From: Gallibacter sp963634825
GTDB lineage: Bacteria; Bacillota; Clostridia; Peptostreptococcales; Anaerovoracaceae
Reading direction: 5' to 3'
DNA: 64,000 nucleotides
NCBI GenBank assembly: GCA_963634825.1
Contig: CAVHCP010000002.1
Location: 1-64,000, forward strand
The notes beneath the pieces were generated by a model. That model did no database searches and was not told the origin of the DNA. It saw nothing but the letters and a program-made list of their open reading frames with translations. Positions 24,774 through 35,300 of this stretch are shown piece after piece; position 1 is the stretch's first letter, and every line of letters begins with the position of its first letter. The translations under genes were made by a program, and so were the position numbers.

Positions 24774-27353
24774 ATGTACTACAATAAGCATACAGATGAG
24801 ATTATAAGACAATTTGATTCATCAAAGGACGGACTAAAGGACGAACAAATCGTTTTAAACCGCGAAAAATATGGCGAAAATAAGTTACAAGAAAGAAAGA
24901 AAAAAAGCACATTCACAGTCTTTTTGGAGCAATTTAAGGATTTGCTCGTAATAATACTTATAATTGCTGCTCTTATCTCGATAGCTACAGGTGATATCGA
25001 GAGCACTATCGTAATACTGGCGGTAATAACGCTAAATGCAATACTTGGCACAGTGCAATATGTAAAGGCCGAAAAATCCCTTGAAAGCCTAAAGAAATTA
25101 TCTGCACCGAATGCTAAGGTTATACGAAACGGTATACAGCTCGAAATCCCCGCAAGCGAGCTTGTAGTCGGAGATATTATAAAGCTTGAAGCCGGCGATG
25201 TTGTGCCAAGTGACGGCAGACTTCTTGAAGCACATTCGCTAAAGATAAACGAAAGTGCTTTAACAGGCGAATCTGAAGCCGTAGAAAAATGTTCGGATAT
25301 AATAGAAAAAGAAAAAGTAGCTTTAGGCGATCAAAAAAATATGGTATTTTCAAGCTCTCTTGTAACATATGGCAGAGGTATAGCAATAATCACAGCCGTA
25401 GGAAATGATACAGAGCTCGGAAAAATTGCAGACCTTATCTCCAATACAGCCGAAAGAAAAACTCCCCTTCAGGTAAATATGGACAACTTCAGCAAAAAGC
25501 TTTCCATTTTGATCATCCTGATTTGTATAGTAGTATTCGGACTCAGCGTTTACAGAGGCGAAACAATTATGGACGCCCTCTTATTTGCTGTAGCTCTTGC
25601 AGTTGCGGCCATTCCGGAAGCCCTGAGTTCTATCATCACAATCTCCCTTGCTATAGGCACATCACGAATGGCTAAAGAAAATGCAATTGTCAAGGATTTG
25701 AAAGCTGTTGAGGGTCTTGGCTGTGTATCGGTTATATGTTCGGATAAGACAGGTACGCTGACACAAAACAAGATGACCGTCGAACAAATTTATTGCTATG
25801 ATAAAAATAAAGACACTCTCCTTCTTTCGTCTATCTTATGCAACGATACTGTAATAACAGACGGCGTGGCATACGGCGATCCGACAGAAACTGCATTCGT
25901 TGATTATTATATGAAAGAAAAAGATAATTATATGACAATGCTTGCAGAGTATCCCCGTATTTCGGAACTTCCGTTTGATTCCGAGAGAAAACTTATGAGC
26001 ACATTGCATATCATTGATAAAATTCCTACTATCTTTACAAAGGGTGCTCCTGATATGCTGATTGACAGATGCTCATATTATCTTGACGAAAATGGAGAAA
26101 CAAAAGCATTAGATAAAACTAAATATGATGAAATACTAAAACAAAATACGGATTTTTCCGAAAACGGTCTGAGGGTTTTAGCCTTTGCACAAAAACAGTA
26201 TCAGGGTGAAAATTTGGATGCTGATACCCTCTCCTTTGATGACGAAAATGATCTTGTATTTTTGGGACTTGAAGCCGAAATGGATCCTCCACGCCCTGAG
26301 TCTGCTCCTGCTGTGGCAGACTGTATTGCAGCGGGTATAAGACCGATAATGATAACAGGCGACCATAAAGTCACTGCTTCTGCCATAGCAAGGAAAATAG
26401 GCATCTTGCACGACGGTGATGAAGCACTTACCGGCACCGAGCTTGATGAGCTTACAGATGAACAGTTAGCAAATGAGCTCGAAAATATCAGCGTGTATGC
26501 CAGAGTTTCTCCTGATAACAAGATACGCATAGTCAACGCTTGGCAAAATCGAGGCGATATAGTGGCTATGACAGGCGACGGTGTAAATGACGCACCTGCT
26601 CTAAAACAAGCTGATATCGGTATTGCTATGGGCATTACGGGCACAGAGGTTTCAAAGGATGCATCGTCTATGATTTTGACAGATGACAACTTTGCTACTA
26701 TCATAAAATCCGTTTTAAATGGCAGAAACATATATGCAAATATAAAAAATGCAATCAAATTTTTGTTATCAGGTAATGCCGCAGGCATTTTTGCAGTTTT
26801 ATTTGCCTCGCTTATGGCTTTGCCCGCACCTTTTGCGGCAGTACATTTGCTCTTTATAAATTTATTGACAGACAGTTTGCCTGCTCTTGCTATAAGTATG
26901 GAACCTACCAACGAAGCGCTTATAAAAGAAAAACCTCGTAGTCGCAACGAGTCAATTTTGACAGGCTCATTTGTCGGTGAAGTTGCTTTTCAGGGGCTTT
27001 TTATAGCCATCGCTACAATGGCCGCATTTTATATAGGTCTTCAAACAAGCACATCCACTGCAATGACTATGGCTTTTGCAACTCTTTGTCTTGCAAGACT
27101 TTGGCATGGTTTTAACTCTCGCGGAAAGGAATCCATCTTTGAGCTTGGTATATCCACAAACCTATATGTAATAGGTGCATTCTTGCTCGGTTTGATATTC
27201 TTATCTACTGTGCTATTTGTACCGACTTTGGCAGAGATGTTTTCTGTAAGTGCGCTCGCTTTATCTCAGGTCGGCTGGATTGCACTTCTTGCATTCCTCC
27301 CTACCGTTTTGATACAGTTGCGAAAAATATTTTTCAAGAATATGTTTAAATAA
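24774..27353 (+). CDS. P2-type Ca2+-transporting ATPase
   Basis: An 859-residue P-type ATPase of the SERCA/LMCA1 class exporting Ca2+ (possibly Mn2+). Visible are TGES (164-167), PEAL in M4 (281-284), the phosphorylated D324 in CSDKTGTLT, KGAPD, MITGDHK and MTGDGVNDAP. M6 has N696 and D700 (INLLTD), equal to SERCA N796 and D800. In M5 the SERCA Glu771 position (NVGE) reads NAAG, so the acidic ligand is Gly671. Site I is therefore probably lost and one Ca2+ per cycle is likely, as proposed for Listeria LMCA1. It is co-transcribed with dinB, two bases downstream. Confidence 0.93.
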   Translation: MYYNKHTDEIIRQFDSSKDGLKDEQIVLNREKYGENKLQERKKKSTFTVFLEQFKDLLVIILIIAALISIATGDIESTIVILAVITLNAILGTVQYVKAEKSLESLKKLSAPNAKVIRNGIQLEIPASELVVGDIIKLEAGDVVPSDGRLLEAHSLKINESALTGESEAVEKCSDIIEKEKVALGDQKNMVFSSSLVTYGRGIAIITAVGNDTELGKIADLISNTAERKTPLQVNMDNFSKKLSILIILICIVVFGLSVYRGETIMDALLFAVALAVAAIPEALSSIITISLAIGTSRMAKENAIVKDLKAVEGLGCVSVICSDKTGTLTQNKMTVEQIYCYDKNKDTLLLSSILCNDTVITDGVAYGDPTETAFVDYYMKEKDNYMTMLAEYPRISELPFDSERKLMSTLHIIDKIPTIFTKGAPDMLIDRCSYYLDENGETKALDKTKYDEILKQNTDFSENGLRVLAFAQKQYQGENLDADTLSFDDENDLVFLGLEAEMDPPRPESAPAVADCIAAGIRPIMITGDHKVTASAIARKIGILHDGDEALTGTELDELTDEQLANELENISVYARVSPDNKIRIVNAWQNRGDIVAMTGDGVNDAPALKQADIGIAMGITGTEVSKDASSMILTDDNFATIIKSVLNGRNIYANIKNAIKFLLSGNAAGIFAVLFASLMALPAPFAAVHLLFINLLTDSLPALAISMEPTNEALIKEKPRSRNESILTGSFVGEVAFQGLFIAIATMAAFYIGLQTSTSTAMTMAFATLCLARLWHGFNSRGKESIFELGISTNLYVIGAFLLGLIFLSTVLFVPTLAEMFSVSALALSQVGWIALLAFLPTVLIQLRKIFFKNMFK

Positions 27354-27355
27354 AA

Positions 27356-28540
27356 ATGGACGATAGAATAATTCTTCATTGCGATATGAATGCATTTTTT
27401 GCATCAGTTGAGCTACTTGATTTCCCGCAATATAAGGAGCTTCCTGTAGCTATCTGTGGCGATCCTAAAAATCGCCACGGTATTATTTTGGCAAAAAATG
27501 AGCATGCAAAAAAATATAATATAAAGACAGCAGAAACTATATATTCTGCGAAGCGCAAATGTCCAAAGCTCATATGCTTGCCACCGCATATGGACAAATA
27601 CAAAAAATACAGCAAGCTGATGAACGAGCTGTATCTTTCGTATACTGATATGGTTGAGCCATTTTCTATTGATGAGTCTTGGCTTGATGTTACTGCAAGC
27701 AAGGAACTTTTTGGCGATGGCGAAAAGATTGCAAATGAGATTAGAGAAAAAGCAAAATCAAAGTTTGGTCTTACCCTTTCTGCGGGAGTTTCTTTTAATA
27801 AATTTTTTGCAAAGATGGGAAGCGAATATAAAAAGCCTGATGCAACGACTGTCATCTCAAGAGAAAATTATAAGGAAATAATATGGCCTCTTGATATTTC
27901 TGAAATGTTTTTTGTAGGTAAAGCTACTGCACAAAAGTTAAAAAATACTAATATAAAAACAATTGGTGATTTGGCTAAAACAGATAAAGGCTTTCTGATT
28001 TCACTGCTTGGTAAGCAAGGCGAAGTTTTATATAAATATGCCAACGGACTTGATGATACTCCTGTCGCCTTATATGCGCACAGAGAGCAGGCAAAATCAA
28101 TGGGACATGCTACAACATTTAGCAGTGATATTTGTAGCGAAGATGAGATAAGAACAGCTTTATATGCTTTGACAGATAAAATTGCTACAAGGCTCCGCAA
28201 GTCTAAATTGCGCGCATATGGTATAAAGATAGATATTAAAGACAGCAACTTTAAAGTTTTTACAAAGCAAAAGCAGTTGCAATTTGCAATAAATACGGCT
28301 GATGATTTGAGCAAAAATGCCATAATGATTATTGAATCCTTTTGGCCAAGCGGTAAGCCGATAAGGCTACTTAGCGTAACTGCAATAAATTTGGTAAATG
28401 AAAACGAATCAGAGCAACTGACCATGTTTGAAGCTTCTGCAAGCGATAATCGTAAAAAAAATGAAGCTGTGGAGCGTACGATTGATGATATACGCGAAAA
28501 ATATGGTACAGAAGCGATAAAATTTGGGCGCGGATTATAG
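27356..28540 (+). CDS. dinB: DNA polymerase IV (Y family, DinB)
   Basis: An error-prone translesion polymerase, 394 residues. D10 (HCDMNAFFASVE) and D106-E107 in FSIDESWLD are the catalytic acids; the canonical motif is SIDEAYLD, and the Ser-Trp variant occurs in a Clostridia branch. A C-terminal sliding-clamp motif QLTMFE (354-359) is followed by 35 more residues. It begins two bases after the ATPase stop with no clear SD, so translation probably depends on coupling. No LexA-type operator was recognised upstream. A terminator hairpin overlaps its stop codon. Confidence 0.94.
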   Translation: MDDRIILHCDMNAFFASVELLDFPQYKELPVAICGDPKNRHGIILAKNEHAKKYNIKTAETIYSAKRKCPKLICLPPHMDKYKKYSKLMNELYLSYTDMVEPFSIDESWLDVTASKELFGDGEKIANEIREKAKSKFGLTLSAGVSFNKFFAKMGSEYKKPDATTVISRENYKEIIWPLDISEMFFVGKATAQKLKNTNIKTIGDLAKTDKGFLISLLGKQGEVLYKYANGLDDTPVALYAHREQAKSMGHATTFSSDICSEDEIRTALYALTDKIATRLRKSKLRAYGIKIDIKDSNFKVFTKQKQLQFAINTADDLSKNAIMIIESFWPSGKPIRLLSVTAINLVNENESEQLTMFEASASDNRKKNEAVERTIDDIREKYGTEAIKFGRGL

Positions 28541-28555
28541 AAGCGCCTTTTTTTG
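28527..28555 (+). terminator. Rho-independent terminator overlapping the dinB stop
   Basis: GGCGC (28527-28531) and GCGCC (28543-28547) flank the stop codon, followed by eight T. Confidence 0.85.
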
Positions 28556-28564
28556 TTCTATAAC

Positions 28565-28811
28565 CTTTTTTAGTAAAATTGCTTAAGTGACAGAAAGCCA
28601 TATATATTCCTTGAGCAACTCCGCAAGCACAGTAGCAATATAAAGCGAAATGAGCTTAGCGAGCGGAAAAGCGTCAGCAATGTTTGAACACCGAAGGTGT
28701 GAGTTTTGCTGACGCTCCGCAAGCTTGCGAATAAGCGCGATATATTGCCTGTGCTGAGGACTGCAAGAGGGGTATATATGGCTTACTGCCGCTTATACAA
28801 TTTAGCAAAAA
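28565..28811. repeat. Palindromic structured element, copy B
   Basis: About 247 nt between the convergent dinB and dnaE ends. The outer arms (28565-28613 and 28764-28811) pair imperfectly over ~45 bp. Inside, cacag/ctgtg, caatata (28636-28642) with tatattg (28741-28747), gcgga/tccgc, gcgtcagcaa/ttgctgacgc and an apical hairpin acacc-gaa-ggtgt fill the same positions as in copies A and C, but with different base pairs. This copy is the most divergent in its arms. It fills most of the 308-nt gap; nothing else was found apart from the two flanking terminators. Confidence 0.85.
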
Positions 28812-28835
28812 TAATAGGATGATTATAGACAAAAA

Positions 28836-28861
28836 ACAAAAAGAAGCTCTATCCGAGCTTC
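28836..28861 (-). terminator. Rho-independent terminator overlapping the dnaE stop
   Basis: Minus strand GAAGCTC-ggata-GAGCTTC followed by TTTTTG; the dnaE TAG lies in the loop and stem. Confidence 0.9.
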
Positions 28862-31800
28862 ACATTTGTTTCTCCAACAATATCTTTGATTTTGGATATT
28901 ACCTCGCTATCCTCACTGATCCAGTATTTTTTATCTGCTCTCATCATCGTGCCGTCAGTTTTATAAATCAGGATTGTGATTTCACCCTTATCATTGTTGT
29001 CATTTAGTAAATTTATTATTTTATTTATCTCTTCATCCTCAGTTAAGTCGCTATACATTCGTATTTTTAAATACTTAGACGGCTTTTGCTTTGTGATTTT
29101 TTTATCATTTTTGTTTTTTGCCTTCTCTATTGCCTCATCGTCATCTAAAAATATCAAATTATCTGCTATGATACTTGCAGGCCCATCCTCTTTAAAGCTA
29201 AAGCGGCCTGTTATATATACTACGCTGTCCTCTTCCGTTTGTTTTTCGCAATTTTTATATACTGCAGGGAAAACTATAATCTCGCATGTACCAAAAAGAT
29301 CTTCAAGCTCCAAAAAGCACATCATCTCATTTTTCTTTGTAATGAGCGTCTTTTTAGAATTTATAATGCCGGCAATGCTAACTTTATCGCCATCCTTTAT
29401 TTTTGAATTTCCGCCCTCCTGCATTTCCTGATAATCGCGCTGGATCTCTTCCGAATCAGTTACATCAAGCTCTCTTATTTTTTCCTCATAATCATCTAAA
29501 GGGTGGCTTGTGATATAAACACCCATGAGCTCTTTTTCGAGTGCACTCATCTCTCTTTTGCTATATTTTGTAATATCAGGAAGCTTCTCCGCATAAGCCT
29601 CCGTCTTCATTTCATCCTTGTTTATCTCAAACAAAGACATTTGTCCCTCGACATTTTTCTTTGCCTCATTTTGTGCATTAGTAATTAGCGACTCGTGAAT
29701 AGAATAATATTGCGCTCTGTTAGGATTCATCGAATCAAATGCACCGGCTTCTATTAGTGAGCCAAATGCTTTTTTATTGATTTTATGAATATCCTGATTA
29801 GATATAAATTCGAATATATCCTTTGGCTTGCCCTTTTTTTCTCTCGCTTCTACGATAGCATCTATAACGCCCTCTCCGACATTTTTTATAGCCAAAAGAC
29901 CAAATCTTATTTTGCCGTCATTTACTGTAAATTTTTTATAGCTCTCATTTATATCAGGTGGTAAAACCTCTATGCCCATCTCCTTGCAATTTCTTATATA
30001 TTTTGCAATTTGATGTCCGTCCCCCATAACGCTTGTCATAAGAGCTGCCATAAATTCCGTAGGATAATGAGCCTTTAGATAAGCAGTTTCATATCCTACA
30101 ACAGCATATGCAGCCGCATGTGATTTGTTAAAAGCATATTCGGCGAATGTGACCATTTGATTAAATATTTCATCGGCAATCTCATTAGATATGCCATTTT
30201 TTTCACAGCCCTTAAAGAAGTTTTCCTTTTCTGCGAGCATCACGTCCATCTTCTTTTTACCCATAGCACGCCTCAAAATATCGCTTCTGCCATATGTATA
30301 TCCGGCAAGATCACGCACAATTTGCATAACCTGCTCCTGATATATGAGACATCCGTATGTAACGGAAAGTATAGGCTCAAGTAAAGGATGTAAATATTTT
30401 ATTCCTTTAGGATTTTTTTTGTTTTCTATATATGTCGAGATAGAAGCCATAGGGCCGGGTCTGTAAAGTGCGATACCTGCAACGATATCCTCGAACTTTG
30501 TCGGGTTTAGATTTTTCATAAATCTTGTCATTCCCGGTGATTCAAGCTGGAATATACCTTGCGTATTGCCACTTGAAATAAGCTCATATACCTTAGGATC
30601 ATCATATGACATCTTCGAAAAATCCAAAGTTACTCCATGCTCATTTTTTATCATCTCAAGAGCATCTCTTATGACTGTCAGGTTTCTTAGACCCAAAAAG
30701 TCCATCTTTAAAAGCCCCAGTTCCTCAATTGTAGTCATCGGAAACTGAGTTGCCTTGCCCTTATCAGCAAGATAAAGGGGCACATATTCGTCTATCGCTT
30801 TTTTTGATATTACAACACCTGCCGCATGAGTTGAAGCATGTCTTGGCATTCCCTCAAGAGCCTTTGAAGTATCTATTATTTTCTTAGCATTTGGACTTGT
30901 TTCATACAAATTTTTGAGCTCCGGACTCATCTCAAGAGCCTTTTGTATGGTCATCTTCATATCCATAGGTACAGCTTTTGCTATGACATCCGTTTCGGCA
31001 TAACTGACATCGAGCGCTCTGCCTACATCTCGTATCGCAGCCCTTGCTTTCATCGTTCCAAAGGTTATAATCTGCGCAACCTTATCTTCGCCATACTTCG
31101 AAATTACATAATCTATAACCTCTTGCCTTCGCTCATAGCAAAAATCGATATCGATATCAGGCATACTTACCCTCTCAGGATTTAAAAATCGCTCAAATAT
31201 AAGATTGTATTTTATAGGATCTATATCTGTAATATGGAGCGTATATGCGACTATACTGCCGGCTGCAGAGCCTCTGCCGGGTCCGACCATTATGCCATTT
31301 TCTCTTGCATAATTTATAAAATCCCAAACTATAAGGAAGTACTCGACATAACCCATCTGCTCTATGATGGAAAGCTCATATTCGAGTCTTTTTTTGACCT
31401 CATCATCGGCATTTGGATATCGCTCCTCCAAGCCCTTTTGACAAAGCATGTGCAAATATGATTTGTTATCCATACCGTCCGGTGCTATGAAGTCAGGCAG
31501 ATGGAGCTTCCCAAACTCAAATTCGACATTGCAGCGCTCGGCAATTTTATGAGTATTATCTATCGCTTCGGGATGTGCTGCAAATATCTTTCGCATTTCA
31601 TCCTCGCTCTTTAGATAAAATTGATCGTTCGGAAATTTCATCCTGTCCTGCTCATAAACATTTGAGGCTGTCTGTATACATAAAAGCACATCGTGATTTT
31701 TTGCATCCTCACGATTTATATAATGCACGTCATTAGTCGCAACAAGCGGTATATCAAGCTCCTCCGAAAGCCGTATCATATCCTTTAAAATGCGAGCTTC

Positions 31801-32343
31801 CTCCTCAAGACCTTGATCTTGCAATTCGAGAAAATAATTACCCTTACCGAATATTTCAAGATATTCGGAGGCTTCTTTTTTTGCCCTCTCATAATCGCCA
31901 ACTAAAAGATGCTGCTGGATTTCTCCTGCAAGACAAGCAGAAAGACAAATGATGCCCTCGCTATACTTTCTCAATATCTCCTTGTCGACACGAGGCTTAT
32001 AATAAAAACCCTCTGTAAAGCCCCTGCTTACGATTTTTATGAGATTGTGGTATCCTACATCATTTTCGGCTAAAAGTAGCAAATGAGCCTGCTTTTTGTC
32101 CTTTATAGGGTCCTTGTCAAATCTGCTTCTTGCCGCCATATATACTTCACAGCCAATTATCGGCTTTATGCCCTGTTTTTTGCACTCACGCCAAAAATCC
32201 ACGACGCCAAACATAACGCCGTGGTCTGTTATTGCCACAGAATCCATTCCAAGCTCCTTAACGGAGGCAACCAGTTCTTTTATCCTGGCTGCCCCGTCAA
32301 GTAAACTATATTCTGTATGTACATGCAGATGTGTGAATGCCAT
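28849..32343 (-). CDS. dnaE: DNA polymerase III alpha subunit DnaE
   Basis: A replicative C-family polymerase, 1164 residues. It has an N-terminal PHP domain (FTHLHVHTEYSLLDGAARI; AITDHGVMFG), the palm with the catalytic Asp pair in MPDIDIDF, GPGRGSAAGSIVAY, fingers, a helix-hairpin-helix region, an OB fold near the C-terminus (KVSIAGIINSKKT) and a clamp-binding motif QMSLFE. Firmicutes usually have both PolC and DnaE; this sequence has no exonuclease insert and is the DnaE type. It begins 6 nt after the pyruvate carboxylase stop, so the two are co-transcribed. Confidence 0.96.
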   Translation of the reverse strand: MAFTHLHVHTEYSLLDGAARIKELVASVKELGMDSVAITDHGVMFGVVDFWRECKKQGIKPIIGCEVYMAARSRFDKDPIKDKKQAHLLLLAENDVGYHNLIKIVSRGFTEGFYYKPRVDKEILRKYSEGIICLSACLAGEIQQHLLVGDYERAKKEASEYLEIFGKGNYFLELQDQGLEEEARILKDMIRLSEELDIPLVATNDVHYINREDAKNHDVLLCIQTASNVYEQDRMKFPNDQFYLKSEDEMRKIFAAHPEAIDNTHKIAERCNVEFEFGKLHLPDFIAPDGMDNKSYLHMLCQKGLEERYPNADDEVKKRLEYELSIIEQMGYVEYFLIVWDFINYARENGIMVGPGRGSAAGSIVAYTLHITDIDPIKYNLIFERFLNPERVSMPDIDIDFCYERRQEVIDYVISKYGEDKVAQIITFGTMKARAAIRDVGRALDVSYAETDVIAKAVPMDMKMTIQKALEMSPELKNLYETSPNAKKIIDTSKALEGMPRHASTHAAGVVISKKAIDEYVPLYLADKGKATQFPMTTIEELGLLKMDFLGLRNLTVIRDALEMIKNEHGVTLDFSKMSYDDPKVYELISSGNTQGIFQLESPGMTRFMKNLNPTKFEDIVAGIALYRPGPMASISTYIENKKNPKGIKYLHPLLEPILSVTYGCLIYQEQVMQIVRDLAGYTYGRSDILRRAMGKKKMDVMLAEKENFFKGCEKNGISNEIADEIFNQMVTFAEYAFNKSHAAAYAVVGYETAYLKAHYPTEFMAALMTSVMGDGHQIAKYIRNCKEMGIEVLPPDINESYKKFTVNDGKIRFGLLAIKNVGEGVIDAIVEAREKKGKPKDIFEFISNQDIHKINKKAFGSLIEAGAFDSMNPNRAQYYSIHESLITNAQNEAKKNVEGQMSLFEINKDEMKTEAYAEKLPDITKYSKREMSALEKELMGVYITSHPLDDYEEKIRELDVTDSEEIQRDYQEMQEGGNSKIKDGDKVSIAGIINSKKTLITKKNEMMCFLELEDLFGTCEIIVFPAVYKNCEKQTEEDSVVYITGRFSFKEDGPASIIADNLIFLDDDEAIEKAKNKNDKKITKQKPSKYLKIRMYSDLTEDEEINKIINLLNDNNDKGEITILIYKTDGTMMRADKKYWISEDSEVISKIKDIVGETNVKLG

Positions 32344-32349
32344 AATCGA

Positions 32350-35300
32350 CTATTCTCCTATTGTAGCTACAAGCTCGTTAGCCTTTACCTGCTGTCCTTC
32401 CTTTACACAGATCTTTGAAACTGTACCTGCCATAGAAGCGAGTATGTTAGTTTCCATCTTCATAGCCTCTATAACTGCAATTGGCTGCTTTTCTTCAACC
32501 TTGTCGCCCTCAGCTACGAGGATTTTTAGGATATTTCCAGGTATCGGAGCACCTATCTCTGCCGGATCATTTTCGTCGGCATAAGCTATTACATTACCTG
32601 CTATAGCCGCAGCTCCGTCCTTATCCTTTATTCTGACTGCACTTCTTGTGCCATTTACTTCAAATGTAACATACTTATAACCTTCCGCATCAGTCTTGCC
32701 GGCATTTATTAGGCTAATAACGAGTATATTTCCTTCTCCGATCTTAACTTCGCAAGTCTCTCCCTCAGAAAGTCCGTGGAAGAATATATCAGAGCCCATA
32801 TATCTGAATGTATCTCCGCTCTTAACAGCCTTTACATAATCCTCATATACCTTTGGATACATCGCATATGCTAAAAGCTCTTTTTCTGTACCTTCTACGC
32901 CGAGATCCTCCACAAGATGCTTTTTGAAAGCTTCATAATCGTCAGGAGGCAAAAGTTCTCCCGGTCTGCAAGTGATAGGCTTTTTGTCCTTAAGTACGAT
33001 CTTTTGTAGATCCTTTGGAAATCCGCCAAGAGGCTGTCCCATCATACCTTCAAAGAATGAAACGATTGAGTCAGGATAATCAAGCGAAGCACCTTTTTCC
33101 ATAATATTTTCAGGTGTAAGTCCGTTTTGTACCATAAAGATTGCCATATCACCGACAGCTTTTGATGAAGGTGTTACCTTTACGATATCACCAAGCATAT
33201 CATTTACAGCCTTGTACATTTCTTTTACATCCTTTAGCTTATGTCCAAGACCGAAGCTTTCTACCTGAGCCTTTAGATTTGAGTACTGACCGCCAGGAAT
33301 TTCATAATGATAAATTTCTGTAGTTGCAGCCATAAAGTCTGACTCAAACTGCTTATAAACAGGTCTTACTGCTGTCCAGTAGTTTGCTATATCCTGTATT
33401 TCTTCTGTCTTAATCTTTGATTCTCTTTCTGTATTTTCAACAGCCGCAACAATCGAGTTTAGGTTTGGCTGTGAAGTCAGACCGGACATTGAAGAAATAG
33501 CCGCATCTACAACATCTACGCCGGCACTTGCTGCCATAAGAAGCGCTGCAACACCGTTACCTGTTGTATCATGTGTATGCAAGTGAATTGGAATACTAAC
33601 CTCATCCTTTAGCGCCTTAACCAGCTTCTTAGCCGCCATAGGCTTACATAGACCTGACATATCCTTGATACCGATCATATGAGCTCCTCTCTTTTCGAGC
33701 TCTTTTGCCATATCTACATAATATTTAAGATTGTATTTTTCTCTGCTCTCATCGAGAATATCGCCTGTGTAACATACGCAAGCCTCTGCAACCTTGCCCT
33801 GATTCAAAACTTCATCAAGAGCAACCTCCATACCCTCAATCCAGTTTAGAGAGTCAAATATTCTAAATACATCAATACCTGATTTTGCACTTTCCTTTAC
33901 AAATCTTCTGATTGTATTGTCAGGATAGTTTTTATATCCTACTGCATTAGCACCTCTGATAAGCATCTGGAAAAGCACATTAGGAATATGATAACGAAGC
34001 ATCTCGAGTCTTTCCCATGGATCTTCCTTTAGGAATCTGTATGCTGTATCAAAAGTAGCTCCTCCCCACATTTCGAGTGAGAATAAATCCTTTTGATATT
34101 TTGCAATAGCCGGTGCTATCTTTTCCATATCTGCACTTCTGACTCTTGTTGCCATAAGTGACTGCTGTGCATCTCTGAGAGTTGTATCTGTAAAGAGAAG
34201 CTCTTTTTGGTTCATAACCCAATCAACAAGTCCCTTAGGTCCCTTTTCGTCCAAAATCTGCTTTGTACCTCTCAGATTTTCGATTTCGCTATGCTTGATT
34301 TTAGGGAATACAGGCACATCGAACTCAGGCTTGATGCCCTTGTTGCCATTTACAAACTGCTCGCCAAGATAATTTAAAACCTTTAGCTCCTTGTTAGTAC
34401 CAACCTGTATATTGAACAGTTCAGGATTGTCTGCGATAAATGAAGTGTCGCACTTACCTTCCTGGAATTCCTTATTTCTGAGCACATTGATCAAGAAAGC
34501 GATATTTGTCTTAACGCCTGTAATCTTAGTTTCGGATAATGCTCTTGCGGCTTTTCTGACAGCACCTTCCCATGTCTGCGCAAATGCGGTGATTTTTACA
34601 AGCAAGCTGTCATAATATGGTGAGATAACAGCTCCGGCAAAGCCATTGCCGCCGTCAAGTCTGATACCAAAGCCTGCAGGGCTCTTGTATTCTTCGATAA
34701 CGCCTGTATCAGGTGCAAATCCGTTTACAGGATCCTCTGTTGTAATTCTGCACTGGATAGCATGACCTCTAACCTGCACATCATCCTGACTCTTGATGTT
34801 GATCTTGTCGCTGTCAAGAGTATATCCTTCTGCTATAAGGATCTGTGACTGCACGATATCTATGCCTGTTACCATTTCTGTTACGGTATGCTCTACCTGA
34901 ATTCTTGGATTCATTTCGATAAAGTAATGGTTTCCGTCTTTATCTACCAAAAATTCTACCGTACCGGCACTTCTATAATTTACGGCACCTGCAATCTTTA
35001 GTGCGTCATTACAGATATTTTGTCTCTGCTCTTCTGTTATGCTTAAAGCAGGAGTAAATTCGATTACCTTTTGGTGTCTTCTTTGTACAGAGCAATCTCT
35101 CTCATGGAGATGTACTAAATTTCCTTGTTTATCTCCGAGTATCTGTACTTCGATATGCTTTGGCCTTTCAACATATTTTTCGATAAATACATCGTCAATA
35201 CCAAATGCTTTTTTTGCTTCGCTCTGTGCACTGCTAAATTCTGAGATAAGATCCTCTTCCTTACGAACAATTCTCATACCTCTGCCACCGCCGCCTGCAG

